Shown one piece after another: positions 18,178 to 29,031 of a DNA stretch of 64,000 nucleotides (positions within the stretch are counted from its first letter, which is position 1; every line of letters begins with the position of its first letter). The translations under genes and the position numbers were made by a program. This DNA is from Acetobacter fallax (GTDB lineage Bacteria > Pseudomonadota > Alphaproteobacteria > Acetobacterales > Acetobacteraceae), in the NCBI RefSeq assembly GCF_011516735.1, contig NZ_WOSX01000001.1, forward strand, positions 420,167 to 484,166. Direction: 5' to 3'. Below the pieces are notes generated by a model. That model saw only the letters and a program-made list of their open reading frames with translations, ran no database searches and was not told where the DNA came from.

Positions 18178-19746
18178 TCACACGGCTTTTTCCGGTGGCC
18201 CGTGCAGCACGAGTTCGCCTGTCACTTTCGGACGGCCCGCCGTGACGGTCCCGACCCATCGGCCCTGCTGTGTCAGAGTGACGGTGAAATCGAATGTCTC
18301 CGCGTCGCCGTTAAAATCGGCATGATCGAACTCTTCCTGGTAACCCACATATTCCAGCTTTGCATCGAACTGCTGTGTCCAGAACCATGGTAACTGATCG
18401 AACACGCCTGACCCGTTCATGCCAGACTGGTTCATGCCAGACTGGTTCATGATGGAACGTGCGACCTGTCGCCCCTGCACTTCGGCAGTCCGCCAGTGTT
18501 CGATTCGCACCATGCTGCTGCCATGCGGGAAGCGCGCAGCATCGCCCGCGACGTAGACACCGGGGGCAATCTGCAGGCGCTCATCGACATCGATGCCGCC
18601 ATCCGGGGCACGAAGGTCCGCAACAAAATCCGTTGCGGGCGTGACGCCGGTGCCCATGATCACGAAATCGGCGGAGATATGCGTGCCGTCATCGAGTTCG
18701 ACACCCTCAGCCCGGATGTCCCCTGTGATGGCGGTGACACGGCGTCCGGTGCGGAGGACAACACCTTTTTCCTCATGCAGGGTCATCAGACGACGTGCGG
18801 CGCGTTCGCCGAACACATGGGCAAAAGGCACATCCATGGGGGCAACGACTGTCACGTCCAGACCACGCATTGTCAGGGAGGCGGCTGTTTCCATCGCGAT
18901 AAAACTGCCTCCGCAGACCACAGCGCGGCTGGCGCCCGTTTCGATCCGGGAGTTGATGGCTTCAGCATCTTTTGCATGACGCACTGTGAAGACACCGTCT
19001 TTTTCCACACCGGGAATGGCCGGACGTTTTGCGGTGCTGCCAGGTGCGATGAGGACATGGTCGGCATCCATTCCGGTGCCATCAGCCAGCGTGATACGTT
19101 TCGTGCCGACATCCAGGGCTGCCACCTTGTCGCGGATACGTCTGATTGCGTGGATCGACCACCAGTTGTCCGGGCGCAATCCGGGAGGTTTTCCGTTTTT
19201 TGCTTTTCCGGCGAGAACAGTCTTGCTCAGTGCTGTGCGGTCGTAAGGTGAGGCACCATCATCGTCGATGAGAGTGATCGTGCCGGCAAAGCCGAACTCA
19301 CGCAGCGAAACAGCGGCTGCCGTACCTGCGGCGCCGCCCCCGATGATGATCGCGCGCTCGTTTTCACGCGATGACGGTGCCCTGCGCTGCTGTTCAGGAT
19401 GAGGCGAAATCAACACACGGCCGTCACTGATTTCCACCGGATAGACCGGCAACGGATCGAACGAGAGAGGTTCGATGAGACAGCCGTCATTCAGGGAGAA
19501 TTCGGCTTTGTGCCACGGGCAGGCCAGGCGACCGTCACAGACGGCGCCTTTTTCCAGCGGAGCGCCTTTGTGCGGGCATTCGGCGCCGAATGCCCGCACA
19601 TCACCCTGTGGTGTCCTGATAACAATGACCGGGGTTCCTGCGACATCCACACGCACCGGCACATCGGATAAGACTTCCGATATGGCCAGAGCGTCGTGCC
19701 ACCGGACGACAGTTTCAGGAGTGTGGGTGACACCATCAGTCATCAC
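18178..19746 (-). CDS. Rieske-type ferredoxin / FAD-dependent pyridine nucleotide-disulfide oxidoreductase fusion
   Basis: A 522-residue AIF-like reductase. Residues about 1-105 form a Rieske [2Fe-2S] domain, with CPHKGAPLEKG and CPWHKAEF giving the two Cys-x-His pairs. An FAD-binding Rossmann fold follows (GGGAAGTAAAVSLREFGF near 128), then the NAD-binding domain (VVCGGSFIAMETAASL near 270) and GVYVAGDAARFP near 390. The electron partner is unknown. A small in-frame direct repeat, MNQSG twice, sits at about residues 435-445 (18415-18451). It is followed by gltX 90 bases on; no operon partner such as a dioxygenase is nearby. Confidence 0.85.
   Translation of the reverse strand: MMTDGVTHTPETVVRWHDALAISEVLSDVPVRVDVAGTPVIVIRTPQGDVRAFGAECPHKGAPLEKGAVCDGRLACPWHKAEFSLNDGCLIEPLSFDPLPVYPVEISDGRVLISPHPEQQRRAPSSRENERAIIIGGGAAGTAAAVSLREFGFAGTITLIDDDGASPYDRTALSKTVLAGKAKNGKPPGLRPDNWWSIHAIRRIRDKVAALDVGTKRITLADGTGMDADHVLIAPGSTAKRPAIPGVEKDGVFTVRHAKDAEAINSRIETGASRAVVCGGSFIAMETAASLTMRGLDVTVVAPMDVPFAHVFGERAARRLMTLHEEKGVVLRTGRRVTAITGDIRAEGVELDDGTHISADFVIMGTGVTPATDFVADLRAPDGGIDVDERLQIAPGVYVAGDAARFPHGSSMVRIEHWRTAEVQGRQVARSIMNQSGMNQSGMNGSGVFDQLPWFWTQQFDAKLEYVGYQEEFDHADFNGDAETFDFTVTLTQQGRWVGTVTAGRPKVTGELVLHGPPEKAV
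18415..18451. repeat. 15-base tandem repeat inside the Rieske reductase gene
   Basis: Two perfect copies of a 15-base unit, GTTCATGCCAGACTG, at 18415-18429 and 18430-18444, plus the first seven bases of a third. In the protein this gives MNQSG-MNQSG-MNGSG, a flexible insertion. Confidence 0.85.
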
Positions 19747-19781
19747 TCAGTTTCCTTATTCAGGACATCAGGGTGTTGGGC

Positions 19782-20819
19782 TTATCCCGGAAGGCCGTTG
19801 CCGGCATTGATGCCGATGACCTGTCCGGTCATGTAGCTGGACTCCGTCGAGGCAAGCTGGACATAAACCGGCGCGATCTCGGCGGGCTGACCGGGGCGCC
19901 CGAGCGGGACAGAGTCACCGAACTTCTCGACATTTGCCATCGACTGGCCACCGCTGACCTGGAGTGCTGTCCAGAACGGACCAGGCGCTACGGCATTGAC
20001 TCTGATACCGCGCGAGACGAGCTGCTTTGCGAGGCCTCTGGTATAGTTCGCGATACCGGCCTTCGTGATTGAATAATCCAGAATATTGACTGACGGATTA
20101 TAGGCGTTTGTCGAACTGGTGAAAATCATCGTTGAGCCTGGCGGCATCAGCGGAATTGCGGCTTTAGTCAGCCAGAACAGCGCATAAAGATTTGTTTTTA
20201 GCGTCCAGTCGAAATCTTCTGTCGTCAGATCGAGTACATCGTCATAGGCGTGCTGACGGCCGGCGCAGTTCACGAAGATATCGAGGCCACCCAGTTTGTC
20301 CGCTGCGTGTCTGATCAGGTTTTTGCAGAACGATTCATGGCGAAGATCTCCTGGCAACGCGACGAATTTACGCCCTGCCTGCTGAACGAGTTCACCGACT
20401 TCGCGCGCATCACTCTCCTCGGCGGGAAGGTAATTGATGGCCACATCGGCGCCCTCCCGCGCGTAAGCGATCGCTGCCGCACGTCCCAGGCCGGAATCGC
20501 CGCCTGTAATCAGCGCTTTCCGACCGGCGAGACGACCGCTGCCGCGATAACTTGTTTCACCGTGATCGGGCTTTGGAATCATTTTCGAGGCGAGGCCCGG
20601 CCAGGGCTGCGGCTGCGCCTGGAACGGAGAATGCACATAAAGCTCACGCGGATCTTTTAGCGGACCCGCCCCGCCCGGATTTCCTTCCGACGCAGCACTG
20701 GCCTCCTGAGCCGTGGCCCTGTTGCCGGCCACCAGCGGAACTCCCGCAACGGCGGCGACACCGGCGGCTCTGAAAAGAGCACGGCGCCCGCTATCGTGCG
20801 TTTCGTTGTCATCGCTCAT
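19782..20819 (-). CDS. Tat-exported short-chain dehydrogenase/reductase
   Basis: A 345-residue NAD(P)-dependent oxidoreductase of the classical SDR type. An N-terminal twin-arginine signal is visible (SGRRALFRAAGVAAVAGVPLVAG, about residues 9-31, written here in part only), so a folded periplasmic location is likely. The cofactor motif ITGGDSGLGRAAA, the NCAGRQ stretch and the catalytic YSITKAGIA follow. It resembles the YghA group. AGGA lies before the ATG at 20819; a longer start would put basic residues before the signal. The substrate is unknown. Confidence 0.83.
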   Translation of the reverse strand: MSDDNETHDSGRRALFRAAGVAAVAGVPLVAGNRATAQEASAASEGNPGGAGPLKDPRELYVHSPFQAQPQPWPGLASKMIPKPDHGETSYRGSGRLAGRKALITGGDSGLGRAAAIAYAREGADVAINYLPAEESDAREVGELVQQAGRKFVALPGDLRHESFCKNLIRHAADKLGGLDIFVNCAGRQHAYDDVLDLTTEDFDWTLKTNLYALFWLTKAAIPLMPPGSTMIFTSSTNAYNPSVNILDYSITKAGIANYTRGLAKQLVSRGIRVNAVAPGPFWTALQVSGGQSMANVEKFGDSVPLGRPGQPAEIAPVYVQLASTESSYMTGQVIGINAGNGLPG

Positions 20820-21224
20820 GCAATGTCCTTTCCGTTTGAGGCGGTCAGACGACAGGCAAAGCGCGTGACCACCTCTCACCAGGGTTGTCAGACACCACTG
20901 GCGTTTCCATTCACTCTGCCTTTGTGAATATTACGCCGGATTTCAGGGAATGTTCCCGTTAGCGAACACGGATGTCCGCATAACTGTTACCGGAGAGGGT
21001 CATATGGGCCACAATTCCGGTGCGGGCCGCTGATATGGCGCACCCTGAAAGAAGGGGCTCCACGTTCGGAAACTCTCTTTTTTCAGGAAGAGAGGGTTTT
21101 GACTGGTTCTGTTGTCGTTACGTGTTGAAGCCTGAATTTTCAAAGGGGTGGAAGAAGCCGGGGTCTGGCCGAACCCGGCAGGGACCGGAGCTTTTCCGGT
21201 CCCGAGGATTTTACCGGATACGGG
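20820..21224. other. Intergenic region with dispersed repeat and hairpins
   Basis: 405 bases between the symporter 3' end and the SDR start, both on the minus strand. It holds copy B of the dispersed repeat at 21105-21178 and the perfect hairpin GGGACCGGA/TCCGGTCCC at 21181-21203, which may act as terminator of the symporter transcript although no T run follows. The rest is the SDR upstream region; I see no clear promoter boxes. Confidence 0.5.
21105..21178 (+). repeat. Dispersed intergenic repeat, copy B
   Basis: Contains TTCTGTTGTCGTTACGTGTTG-type left block, the imperfect palindrome TTGAAGCCTGAATTTTCAA, and a right hairpin CCGGGGT...ACCCGG. Copies B and C are identical over about 30 bases from CGTTACG to TTTTCAAAG. 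It lies just downstream of the symporter gene. Confidence 0.75.
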
Positions 21225-22739
21225 TCACTCCGCTGACTGCGGGCGAACCGCATGACCGGGCACAAAATGCCGGACTATCGTAAAGGCGGCGACCACAGTG
21301 ATATTCACAGCCAGCGCGATCAGTCCGGTGGAAACAAGCTCCGAATAGCCGGCGAATGACAGCGTGTGCACCGGCTTGAGACCATCGACCCAGCACATTC
21401 CGAGCCCGACCACCATTCCGATCAGCCAGCCGGCCATCATGCCAACCGTAGAGTAATTGATCCGGAACAGGCCGAGAACCAGTGCCGGGAACGTTTGCAG
21501 GATGATCACGCCGCCCAGCAGTTGCAGATCAATGGCAAACTGCGCGTTCAGAAACAGGACGCAGAGCAGCGCGCCCAGTTTTACGGCGAAGGCGGCAATG
21601 CGACTGCCGGTTACGGTGTCATACTGTTTCGGCAGAATGTTGTGCGTCAGCAGATTGGCGGCGCCGATTGCCATGACGGCGGCTGGTACCAGTGCGCCGA
21701 TTGCGATTGCCGCGAAGGCGAAGCCTGCGAACCAGTCAGGAAACAGTTTCAGGAACAGCAGCGGCACGACCAGAGAGTGTGTCTTCGTATCGATTCCGGC
21801 GACGTGCGCCATCATGCCGAGCATTGCGATCAGCCCGAGCACGATCGTGTAGATCGGAAGATAGACAGCGTTCTGACGCACTGTATCGGCTGATTTCGCG
21901 GCGAGGATGCCTGTCAGCGTGTGTGGGTACAGGAAGGCCGCCAGTGCTGATGACAGAGCCAGCGTGGCGTAGGGCACAAGCTGAGCGCTTTTCAGCACAT
22001 GCGTGCCGTCCGGGGGTGGGAGCACGGTGTTCATGGCGCTGAACATATGCCCGTAGCCGCCGAGTTTCAGCGGGACGAGAGTGACGGCGGCGATGACCGC
22101 GATGTAGATCATCACGTCCTTGATGAACGCCGTGAGGGCCGGCGCATGCAGGCCGCCGAACCATGTGTAGGCCGCCAGCGAAACGAACGCGATGACCAGC
22201 GGAATATCACCGGGAAGGCCGAGCGCCTGCACGACAGTCCGGATACCGATCAGTTGCAGGGCGATATAGGGCATCACTGCGACCAGGCCCGATATCGCGA
22301 CGGCCAGTTCGAGTGTCCGGCTGCCGAAACGTGCGCGTGTGATGTCGGCTGCGGTTCCGTGTCCGCCATCATGGGCGATTTTCCACAGGCGGGGCATGAC
22401 GGCGAAGATGAACGGATAGACGATAATTGTATATGGAAGCGCGAAGAATCCGTATGCTCCGACTGCGTAAACCAGCGCAGGGACGGCAATCACGGTATAG
22501 GCTGTATAGAAATCGCCTCCGACCAGGAACCAGGTGATCCAGGCGCCGAACTGTCGTCCGCCGAGCCCCCAGTCTTCGTTGCCGTGTCCATCCCCGACGG
22601 GCGTGATGTCAGCTTTCTTTTTTCCGCCGGAAAGAAAACCGCGCCAGTGCGAGACTGTGCTGCCGAGAATGATTGTGATGCCGAAAAACGCGATAAAAAC
22701 AATGAGCGCGAGCGTGTCCGCCGCAGGAACGCCGTTCAT
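21225..22739 (-). CDS. Sodium:solute symporter family transporter (monocarboxylate permease type)
   Basis: A 504-residue inner-membrane protein with about 13 hydrophobic segments. Residues such as GGRQFGAWITWFLVGGDFYTAYT near 58-75 match the SSS family, in particular permeases for acetate, lactate or pyruvate such as MctP. The start overlaps the stop of the DUF3311 gene as ATGA. A small DUF3311 protein directly upstream is the usual partner of these permeases. The substrate is not shown by the sequence; a short organic acid would fit an acetic acid bacterium. Confidence 0.87.
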   Translation of the reverse strand: MNGVPAADTLALIVFIAFFGITIILGSTVSHWRGFLSGGKKKADITPVGDGHGNEDWGLGGRQFGAWITWFLVGGDFYTAYTVIAVPALVYAVGAYGFFALPYTIIVYPFIFAVMPRLWKIAHDGGHGTAADITRARFGSRTLELAVAISGLVAVMPYIALQLIGIRTVVQALGLPGDIPLVIAFVSLAAYTWFGGLHAPALTAFIKDVMIYIAVIAAVTLVPLKLGGYGHMFSAMNTVLPPPDGTHVLKSAQLVPYATLALSSALAAFLYPHTLTGILAAKSADTVRQNAVYLPIYTIVLGLIAMLGMMAHVAGIDTKTHSLVVPLLFLKLFPDWFAGFAFAAIAIGALVPAAVMAIGAANLLTHNILPKQYDTVTGSRIAAFAVKLGALLCVLFLNAQFAIDLQLLGGVIILQTFPALVLGLFRINYSTVGMMAGWLIGMVVGLGMCWVDGLKPVHTLSFAGYSELVSTGLIALAVNITVVAAFTIVRHFVPGHAVRPQSAE

Positions 22740-22915
22740 GCCCGCTCTCCTTTTTTCCAGGCGAGCCAGATCAGCACGGACGTCACCGGCACCCAGGCGA
22801 ACTGGTACCAGTAGAAGAACGGAAACCCGAGCAGAACAGGCCCCTGAAAGTTGTAGAAGGGCACCCAGAGAAGGCCCACGAACGGAGCCAGCAGTAGTAT
22901 ATTGAAAATTTTCAT
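22736..22915 (-). CDS. DUF3311 small membrane protein
   Basis: A 59-residue protein with two hydrophobic segments (IFNILLLAPFVGLLWVPF and WVPVTSVLIWLAW) separated by a short aromatic loop, ending KKGERA. It matches the small DUF3311 proteins found next to SSS permeases and probably forms part of the transporter. It overlaps the permease gene by four bases. The ATG at 22915 is chosen because the longer frame upstream has no hydrophobic or family character. Confidence 0.82.
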   Translation of the reverse strand: MKIFNILLLAPFVGLLWVPFYNFQGPVLLGFPFFYWYQFAWVPVTSVLIWLAWKKGERA

Positions 22916-23007
22916 GAAGCCGACCGCTTGTTTTTTTTGTTTAGGGCCTGAACGCACTGTAGAAGCGCCATACATTAAGTCAATAGATCCAGCGGGAGGA
23001 CCACCCC

Positions 23008-24426
23008 ATGCCTTTTTCATCCAGCTACCGGCCTGCCGTGGATCACACCACTCTGGGTGACGCGTTTTATGACGTTGTGGAGCCGGCAGAGTTTCCTGAG
23101 CATATTCTGCGTTATCGCAACCGGAAAGCGGCTGCCACAGTCGGTCTCGACACGCTTACAGACGAGGAATGGATCAATCATTTTGGCCATTTTCAGCCGC
23201 TTCCGGGTTCGTTACCTCACCCGCTCGCGCTGCGTTACCACGGTCATCAGTTCCGCCAGTACAATCCTGATCTGGGTGACGGACGTGGTTTTCTCTTCGC
23301 ACAGTTGCGTGACAGCAACGGACGGCTGCTGGATCTCGGAACAAAAGGCAGCGGGCGAACACCCTGGTCACGGGGCGGCGACGGACGACTGACCCTTAAA
23401 GGTGGAGTGCGTGAGATCCTGGCGGCCGCCATGCTGGAGGGCCTTGGGGTCGATACGTCGCGCGCTTTCAGTCTTATTGAAACCGGTGAACACCTTGAGC
23501 GGCATGACGAGCCCTCCCCGACCCGGTCCGCCGTTCTGGTACGTCTCAGTCATTCCCATATCCGGATCGGTACGTTTCAGCGGCTTGCCGCGCTGGGAGA
23601 CACTGCTTCGATCCCGCTGCTGGTCGCCTACGTGCTGGAGACGTACTACCCTGACATTGTTGTCCCTGAGGGTGGCAATCCGGCACTCATTCTGTTCGAG
23701 GCTGTCTGCGGGAAAGTTGCGCGCGTTGGTGCACAATGGATGGCGGCAGGATTTGTGCATGGTGTCCTGAATACGGACAATATCGCCATCACCGGAGAAA
23801 GCTTTGATTATGGCCCGTGGCGGTTTCTGCCACGGTTTGATCCGTCTTTTGTGGCGGCTTATTTCGATCATAGCGGTTTATATTCATATGGACGGCAGCC
23901 TCAGGCTCTGGTCTGGTCTCTGGCGCGGCTGGCCGAATGCCTGCTCGAAACCGCACCTCATTCTGCCCTTAGCGAAATCATTTCTTCTTTTCCTGCTCTC
24001 TATGAAAGTGAACTGGACGCGGCGTGGTGCAGGAGGATGGGGGTCGTTCAGACCGGGCCTGAAGATGATCGCGCCCTGCGTCATGCGGTGACACTGTTCA
24101 TGGAAAAGTCCGGAATTCCCTTCCCTGCGCTGCCGTTTGACTGGTATGGTGGCCCCATAAGCACAAGACGAGCGATGGAATCTCCGCGGGCGGCGTTCTA
24201 CGCAGAGCCTGGTTTTCAGCCGGTTCGCTCTTTGCTCGACGCCCGGGCCGCATTGCCGGGGATCATGCCTGATCATGCGTATTTCAGGGCTGAAACACCT
24301 TGTGACATGCTGATCGGGACCGTTGAGACGTTGTGGTCTGCTCTGAGCGAGGACAACGACTGGACGGCGCTTGATGCCATACTCGGGAGGATCGGCGTTA
24401 TGTCTGATGCTCTCGGAACAGGCTGA
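23008..24426 (+). CDS. selO: SelO/YdiU family protein adenylyltransferase
   Basis: A 472-residue pseudokinase-fold enzyme that attaches AMP to Ser, Thr or Tyr of target proteins, linked to oxidative stress. Family motifs are intact: ALRYHGHQFRQYNPDLGDGRG near residue 75 (given in part), LDLGTKGSGRTPWSRGGDG near 112 with the binding lysine, LIETGEHLER, and the catalytic segment HGVLNTDN followed by DYGPW near 250-275. There is no selenocysteine or C-terminal CxxC-like motif. GGGAGGA lies about seven bases before the ATG. The gene is divergent from DUF3311, with 92 bases between. Confidence 0.9.
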   Translation: MPFSSSYRPAVDHTTLGDAFYDVVEPAEFPEHILRYRNRKAAATVGLDTLTDEEWINHFGHFQPLPGSLPHPLALRYHGHQFRQYNPDLGDGRGFLFAQLRDSNGRLLDLGTKGSGRTPWSRGGDGRLTLKGGVREILAAAMLEGLGVDTSRAFSLIETGEHLERHDEPSPTRSAVLVRLSHSHIRIGTFQRLAALGDTASIPLLVAYVLETYYPDIVVPEGGNPALILFEAVCGKVARVGAQWMAAGFVHGVLNTDNIAITGESFDYGPWRFLPRFDPSFVAAYFDHSGLYSYGRQPQALVWSLARLAECLLETAPHSALSEIISSFPALYESELDAAWCRRMGVVQTGPEDDRALRHAVTLFMEKSGIPFPALPFDWYGGPISTRRAMESPRAAFYAEPGFQPVRSLLDARAALPGIMPDHAYFRAETPCDMLIGTVETLWSALSEDNDWTALDAILGRIGVMSDALGTG

Positions 24427-24449
24427 CTATAGTTGCCACATCGAAAGGA

Positions 24450-25931
24450 ATGATTTTGGACGCGATACCCTGTTCTTCCCCGACACATTCAAAGACAGTC
24501 GCCAGGGCTGTCGACGCAGCGGATATTTCTCCTAACGCCCATCGCACTCTCTGGATCGCAGCCACCGTGGCCGCAATATGCGGCGGCCTCTATGGATACG
24601 ATACAGGCATCATTTCCGGTGCCCTTCTGCTTATGACGAAGGAGTTCCATCTCAATACCGGGATGCAGGCCACTGTCGCCTCCGCGATCCTGATTGGCGC
24701 GACGTTTGGTGCGGTTGTTACCGGCTGGTTTTCTGAAAAATTCGGACGGCGGACTACCGTAATTGTTGTGACGGCCATTTTTGTGATCGGGGCTATTGCA
24801 TGCTCCCTGGCTCCGGATGTGATGTCACTGATTGCCGCGCGTGTTTTCCTTGGGCTGGCCGTTGGTGGCGCGACCCAGGTGGTTCCGACGTATATTTCGG
24901 AACTGGCTCCGCATAACCGGCGCGGCACTCTTGTCACGATGTTTAATGTTGCCATCGGGATCGGCATTTTGCTGGCCAATATCGTGGGCTTTGCCATGCG
25001 GGACGCCTGGGGCTGGCGGCCAATGGTCTCAATCGCTGCCCTGCCTGCGGCGTTTGTCTTTGTGTCGATGTTCTTTCTGCCAAAGAGCCCGCGCTGGACA
25101 GCCGAGAACGAGGGCATCCGATCTGCGGTCAGGCAACTGAGCCGTGTGCGCTCCAGCCGGAAACAGATTCGCCGTGAGATGCATGAGATTCACGAGAATG
25201 CCACGGGCATCGATGATGACGAGCGTGGCTGGCGTGGTCTGGCTCTCCCCTGGGCGCGTCCGGCTCTTGTCGCCGCACTGGGTGTTGCGTTTTTCACGCA
25301 GGCCGGCGGGCTTGAGATGATGATCTATTATACGCCGACCTTCCTGTCCGATGCCGGTTTCGGGGAGTCTTCCGCGCTGCTCGCAAGCCTTGGTGTCGCG
25401 ATTATCTACTGCATCATGACACTGCTCGGCTGCCTTTTCGTTGACCGGATCGGGCGTCGCCGTCTCGTTCTGATCATGGGGCCAGGTTCGGTGCTCAGCC
25501 TGATCGGGCTTGGCATCATGTTCGCCATTCATCCTGACAAGGGGTCTGCCGGCAGTTATGCGACTGTGGCTTTTCTGCTGCTGTTTATGCTGTTCAATTC
25601 TGGCGGCATTCAGGTTGTGGGCTGGCTGATTGGTGCTGAGATGTTTCCTCTCCCGATGCGCGGGGCAGCAACAAGCCTGCATGCCGCGGTGCTGTGGGGC
25701 AGTGATTATCTGGTGACACGCACGGCGCTGCCTCTCGTGACTCTGATTTCGCTGGGCGGAACGATGTGGGTGTATGCGGGGGTTAATCTGGCCTGCACGC
25801 TGTTCGTGCTGTTCTTCGTTCCCGAGACGGCTGGCGCGACACTTGAGGATATCGAGACGTCGCTTCGTGACGGCACATTCCGCCCGCATCTCGGGGAAAA
25901 TCCTTCGATCGCCCATAAGGCAGCGGCTTAA
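24450..25931 (+). CDS. MFS sugar porter
   Basis: A 493-residue inner-membrane proton-coupled transporter of the sugar porter group (GalP/XylE-like). Twelve membrane segments are visible. Signatures: [18 protein letters not shown] near residue 46, GRRTTV in loop 2-3, KSPRWTAE (PESPRW variant) near 212, DRIGRRRL near 332, and [12 protein letters not shown] near the C-terminus (PETKG variant). The ATG at 24450 has AGGA directly against it; a TTG two codons later has better spacing. The sugar is not evident. It lies 24 bases after selO, perhaps in one transcript. Confidence 0.86.
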   Translation: MILDAIPCSSPTHSKTVARAVDAADISPNAHRTLWIAATVAAICGGLYGYDTGIISGALLLMTKEFHLNTGMQATVASAILIGATFGAVVTGWFSEKFGRRTTVIVVTAIFVIGAIACSLAPDVMSLIAARVFLGLAVGGATQVVPTYISELAPHNRRGTLVTMFNVAIGIGILLANIVGFAMRDAWGWRPMVSIAALPAAFVFVSMFFLPKSPRWTAENEGIRSAVRQLSRVRSSRKQIRREMHEIHENATGIDDDERGWRGLALPWARPALVAALGVAFFTQAGGLEMMIYYTPTFLSDAGFGESSALLASLGVAIIYCIMTLLGCLFVDRIGRRRLVLIMGPGSVLSLIGLGIMFAIHPDKGSAGSYATVAFLLLFMLFNSGGIQVVGWLIGAEMFPLPMRGAATSLHAAVLWGSDYLVTRTALPLVTLISLGGTMWVYAGVNLACTLFVLFFVPETAGATLEDIETSLRDGTFRPHLGENPSIAHKAAA

Positions 25932-26166
25932 CGCTGCCTTCTCCCCGAATGTGTCGCCGCAATCCGACAGGGCATGTTCGGGGACTGATCGTGAAGGGCA
26001 GGATAAAATGCCTCACGATGTTCAAAATTTTTTCGCATTTCCACAATACTCCTTGCGGAACCAGCATCTCGTCTTTCTGAACGCGCAGGGAACGGGGTAT
26101 GGTCCCGGCGGCGTGCGACGATCGTGCGCGGCATCAGAATGTCACTTGCAAGTCAGGACCGGTTAC

Positions 26167-29031
26167 TTGGCGCGTCTCAGCCGTCTCACCACGCCCGATC
26201 TTTCGTCCCCCGCACTGAAGACGTCTCTCCGGCGACGCGGAGATGAGGTGGGGGGTATCGTGCTCTGGGTTCTGGCGCTGGCGCTGGCGGCGACCTTCTG
26301 GAGCTATGATCCGCTCGACCCGTCATCCAATGTCGCAACATCGCGCCTGGCGACCAATCTTCTCGGCTGGCCAGGAGCCTGGGTTGCCGACATGCTGATC
26401 CAGGGCTTCGGTCTTGCCACCGCGATTCCTGTGATCGCCCTTGCTGCCTGGGGCTGGCGTATTTTCCGTCATCGCGGTCTGAGTGTTTTTATTCTGCGCG
26501 CGATTGCTCTCGGCTGCCTGTTACCGGTTTGCAGCGCGCTGTTTGCGAGTATTCCGCTTCTTATAACGGCCATCCACGCTCCTGCCTGGCCGGCTGATTC
26601 CGGCATTGGTGGCGGGATCGGCTCGACGACCGCCCGTGCCGCGCTGGCTGCCGGCACATCGGCGATCGGGCCTGCGGGCGAGGTCATCATCTGGCTTCTT
26701 GGTCTGGTGCTTGCTTTCCTGCTTGGCGTGCTCGCGTTCGGGCTGGACCGGCGCGAGTGGCACGCCATCGGCAAGACTGCCGCGGCGGGCGGCCTCTTTC
26801 TCGGACGGCAACCTGGCAGGCTGGCTCGTTCCATCATTGCGCGGCAGCGGCGGGACGCTGGCGGAGGCGTCACGACTATGGGCGCTTACGAGAATGCCCG
26901 CGTTCATAATGGCGCGGAGAGTGAAGACACATCTTACGGGCGACAATCCTGGACGCCACGCAGGAGCGACTCTGCTTCGGATGCTGCTGTGACATCCGTA
27001 TCCCGCCGTGGTATGGTTGCGCGTGGCAACGATAGTCAGCGTCGTGAAAACCCATCACCTGCGCCGGCTGTCAGTCGGTATTCGTCGGATGCGGCCAATG
27101 CTGAAACCGGCAACGCTCTCGCGCTGATCGCGCCGCCGGCGGAATCCCTGCCGGCCAACCGCCCCAGAGGGCGGATGGCGGTTTCCGTTCCATCGGAAGC
27201 GGAAGAGGATGCTCCGGTGATTTCGTTGCCGGGACCTGCCGCAGAAAGGCAGCAGGAGCATGCGGATGCTCCGGTAGCCCGAAAGCCTGAAACACCTGCG
27301 GTGACGGCTCCGGAAACGACCATGCGTCCTCCGGAGCCCGGGCAGCGCCCGGTCGTCCCAGCGCAGGCTGAGGCATCGGGCGACATCAGGACTGATGATG
27401 GCAGTAAAAAATCTCTTTTGTCCCGCCTGTTTGGCGGACGCGGTGAGGCGGAGACAGAAGGCGCCTCAGCGTCGCCCTCGAAGCGGGCCGGACGGGGAGC
27501 GCCTCCTGCGGGTGGCACCGGCTGGGTTCTGCCGCCGGTTTCTTTGCTGCGCACGGTGCCGGAATCACGTGCTGAAGCCGGGCCGAGCCGTGAGATGCTT
27601 GAGGCCAATGCCCGCCTGCTGGAGACGGTTCTGGCGGATTTCGGTGTGCAGGGAACAATTGTCGATCTGCATCCGGGTCCCGTGGTCACGCTTTATGAAC
27701 TGGAGCCTGCGCCAGGGATCCGGTCTGCCCGTGTGATTGGTCTGGCTGATGACGTTGCGCGCTCGCTGTCAGTGCTCAGCGTGCGTATCGCGACTGTTCC
27801 CGGTCGCAATGTGATTGGCATCGAAGTTCCGAACGCCGTGCGCGAGACGGTCTATCTGTCCGAACTGTTTAACCGGCCGGAATGGACCGGCTCTTCCGGT
27901 CGCCTTGAACTGGCGCTTGGCAAGGACATTGCCGGCGAATCTGTCTTCAGTGACCTCGCCAAGATGCCGCATCTGCTGGTCGCGGGTACGACCGGTTCGG
28001 GTAAATCCGTCGGGATCAACTCCATGATCCTGTCGCTGCTGTTCCGTCATTCTCCTGATGAATGCCGGCTTATCATGATTGATCCGAAGGTTCTGGAACT
28101 CTCGATTTATGACGGGATACCGCATCTTCTGACGCCTGTCGTGACGGAACCGCCCAAGGCGGTCGCGGCACTCAAGTGGGTCGTACGCGAGATGGACCGG
28201 CGTTATCGCTCGATGTCTCATCTCCAGGTTCGTAATATTGCCGGGTATAACGAGCGTGCGGCACAGGTGCGTGACCGGGGTGAAGAAGTGACGCGCCGGG
28301 TCCAGACGGGATATGACCCCGAGACCGGGAATCCGATCTTCGAAGAGCAGTCTCTCACGCTTGAGCCCCTGCCCTTCATTGTGGTCGTCATCGACGAAAT
28401 GGCTGATCTGATGATGACTGCTGGCAAAGAAATCGACGCAGCGGTGCAGCGACTGGCGCAGAAGGCTCGCGCGGCTGGCATTCACGTCATCATGGCAACG
28501 CAGCGTCCGTCTGTGGATGTGATCACCGGCACTATTAAGGCGAACTTTCCGACGCGTATTTCCTTTCAGGTGATCAGCAAATTCGACAGCCGGACCATTC
28601 TTGGCGAACAGGGAGCGGAACAGCTTCTCGGGCAGGGTGACATGCTGTTCATGCAGGGTGGCGGTCGCGTGACCCGTGTTCATGGTCCGTTTGTTGCGGA
28701 CAGCGAAGTGGAAGCGGTCGTCGCGTTCCTGCAGGAGCAGGGCGAGCCGATTTATGATGAAGACGTGATTTCCGAGCGCGAGGATGAGGCGGCGAGTGGT
28801 CCGTTTGACGCGGGCACTGGTTCTGACGGAGATTCCAGTCTTTATGACAAGGCGGTGGCCATTGTTATCCGTGAAGGCAAGGCATCGACATCGTTTGTGC
28901 AGCGGCATCTGTCGATCGGTTACAACCGCGCAGCCAAACTGATTGAACAGATGGAGAAAAATGGCATCGTGAGTGGAGCAGATCATGTCGGACGACGCAA
29001 AGTGCTGATTGGCCGGGGTGCCGATGATTAA
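26167..29031 (+). CDS. ftsK: DNA translocase FtsK
   Basis: A division-septum DNA pump that helps chromosome dimer resolution. The N-terminal part has four to five membrane segments between about residues 30 and 200, then a long low-complexity Pro/Ala/Glu linker (about 240-480). The motor holds the Walker [11 protein letters not shown], the Walker [13 protein letters not shown], and the [13 protein letters not shown] segment. The C-terminal 65 residues form the winged-helix gamma domain ([21 protein letters not shown] region) that reads polar KOPS sites. The TTG at 26167 is preferred: AGGA is eight bases upstream and the result is a short basic N-terminus, as in relatives. Longer in-frame starts run back into the MFS gene. 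Length 954 residues. Confidence 0.9.
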   Translation: MARLSRLTTPDLSSPALKTSLRRRGDEVGGIVLWVLALALAATFWSYDPLDPSSNVATSRLATNLLGWPGAWVADMLIQGFGLATAIPVIALAAWGWRIFRHRGLSVFILRAIALGCLLPVCSALFASIPLLITAIHAPAWPADSGIGGGIGSTTARAALAAGTSAIGPAGEVIIWLLGLVLAFLLGVLAFGLDRREWHAIGKTAAAGGLFLGRQPGRLARSIIARQRRDAGGGVTTMGAYENARVHNGAESEDTSYGRQSWTPRRSDSASDAAVTSVSRRGMVARGNDSQRRENPSPAPAVSRYSSDAANAETGNALALIAPPAESLPANRPRGRMAVSVPSEAEEDAPVISLPGPAAERQQEHADAPVARKPETPAVTAPETTMRPPEPGQRPVVPAQAEASGDIRTDDGSKKSLLSRLFGGRGEAETEGASASPSKRAGRGAPPAGGTGWVLPPVSLLRTVPESRAEAGPSREMLEANARLLETVLADFGVQGTIVDLHPGPVVTLYELEPAPGIRSARVIGLADDVARSLSVLSVRIATVPGRNVIGIEVPNAVRETVYLSELFNRPEWTGSSGRLELALGKDIAGESVFSDLAKMPHLLVAGTTGSGKSVGINSMILSLLFRHSPDECRLIMIDPKVLELSIYDGIPHLLTPVVTEPPKAVAALKWVVREMDRRYRSMSHLQVRNIAGYNERAAQVRDRGEEVTRRVQTGYDPETGNPIFEEQSLTLEPLPFIVVVIDEMADLMMTAGKEIDAAVQRLAQKARAAGIHVIMATQRPSVDVITGTIKANFPTRISFQVISKFDSRTILGEQGAEQLLGQGDMLFMQGGGRVTRVHGPFVADSEVEAVVAFLQEQGEPIYDEDVISEREDEAASGPFDAGTGSDGDSSLYDKAVAIVIREGKASTSFVQRHLSIGYNRAAKLIEQMEKNGIVSGADHVGRRKVLIGRGADD

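Noticed and set aside
17359..18393. A 344-codon plus-strand frame across gltX
   Set aside because: It opposes conserved gltX motifs, has no family character and crosses the gltX start.
24418..24432. UGA of selO as a selenocysteine codon
   Set aside because: Reading through adds only one more codon before TAG and no selenocysteine insertion element is evident; the UGA is the stop.
27769..28986. A 405-codon open frame on the minus strand inside ftsK
   Set aside because: It is antisense to the conserved motor domain, which has Walker motifs and the expected frame. Long antisense frames are common in GC-rich genes.
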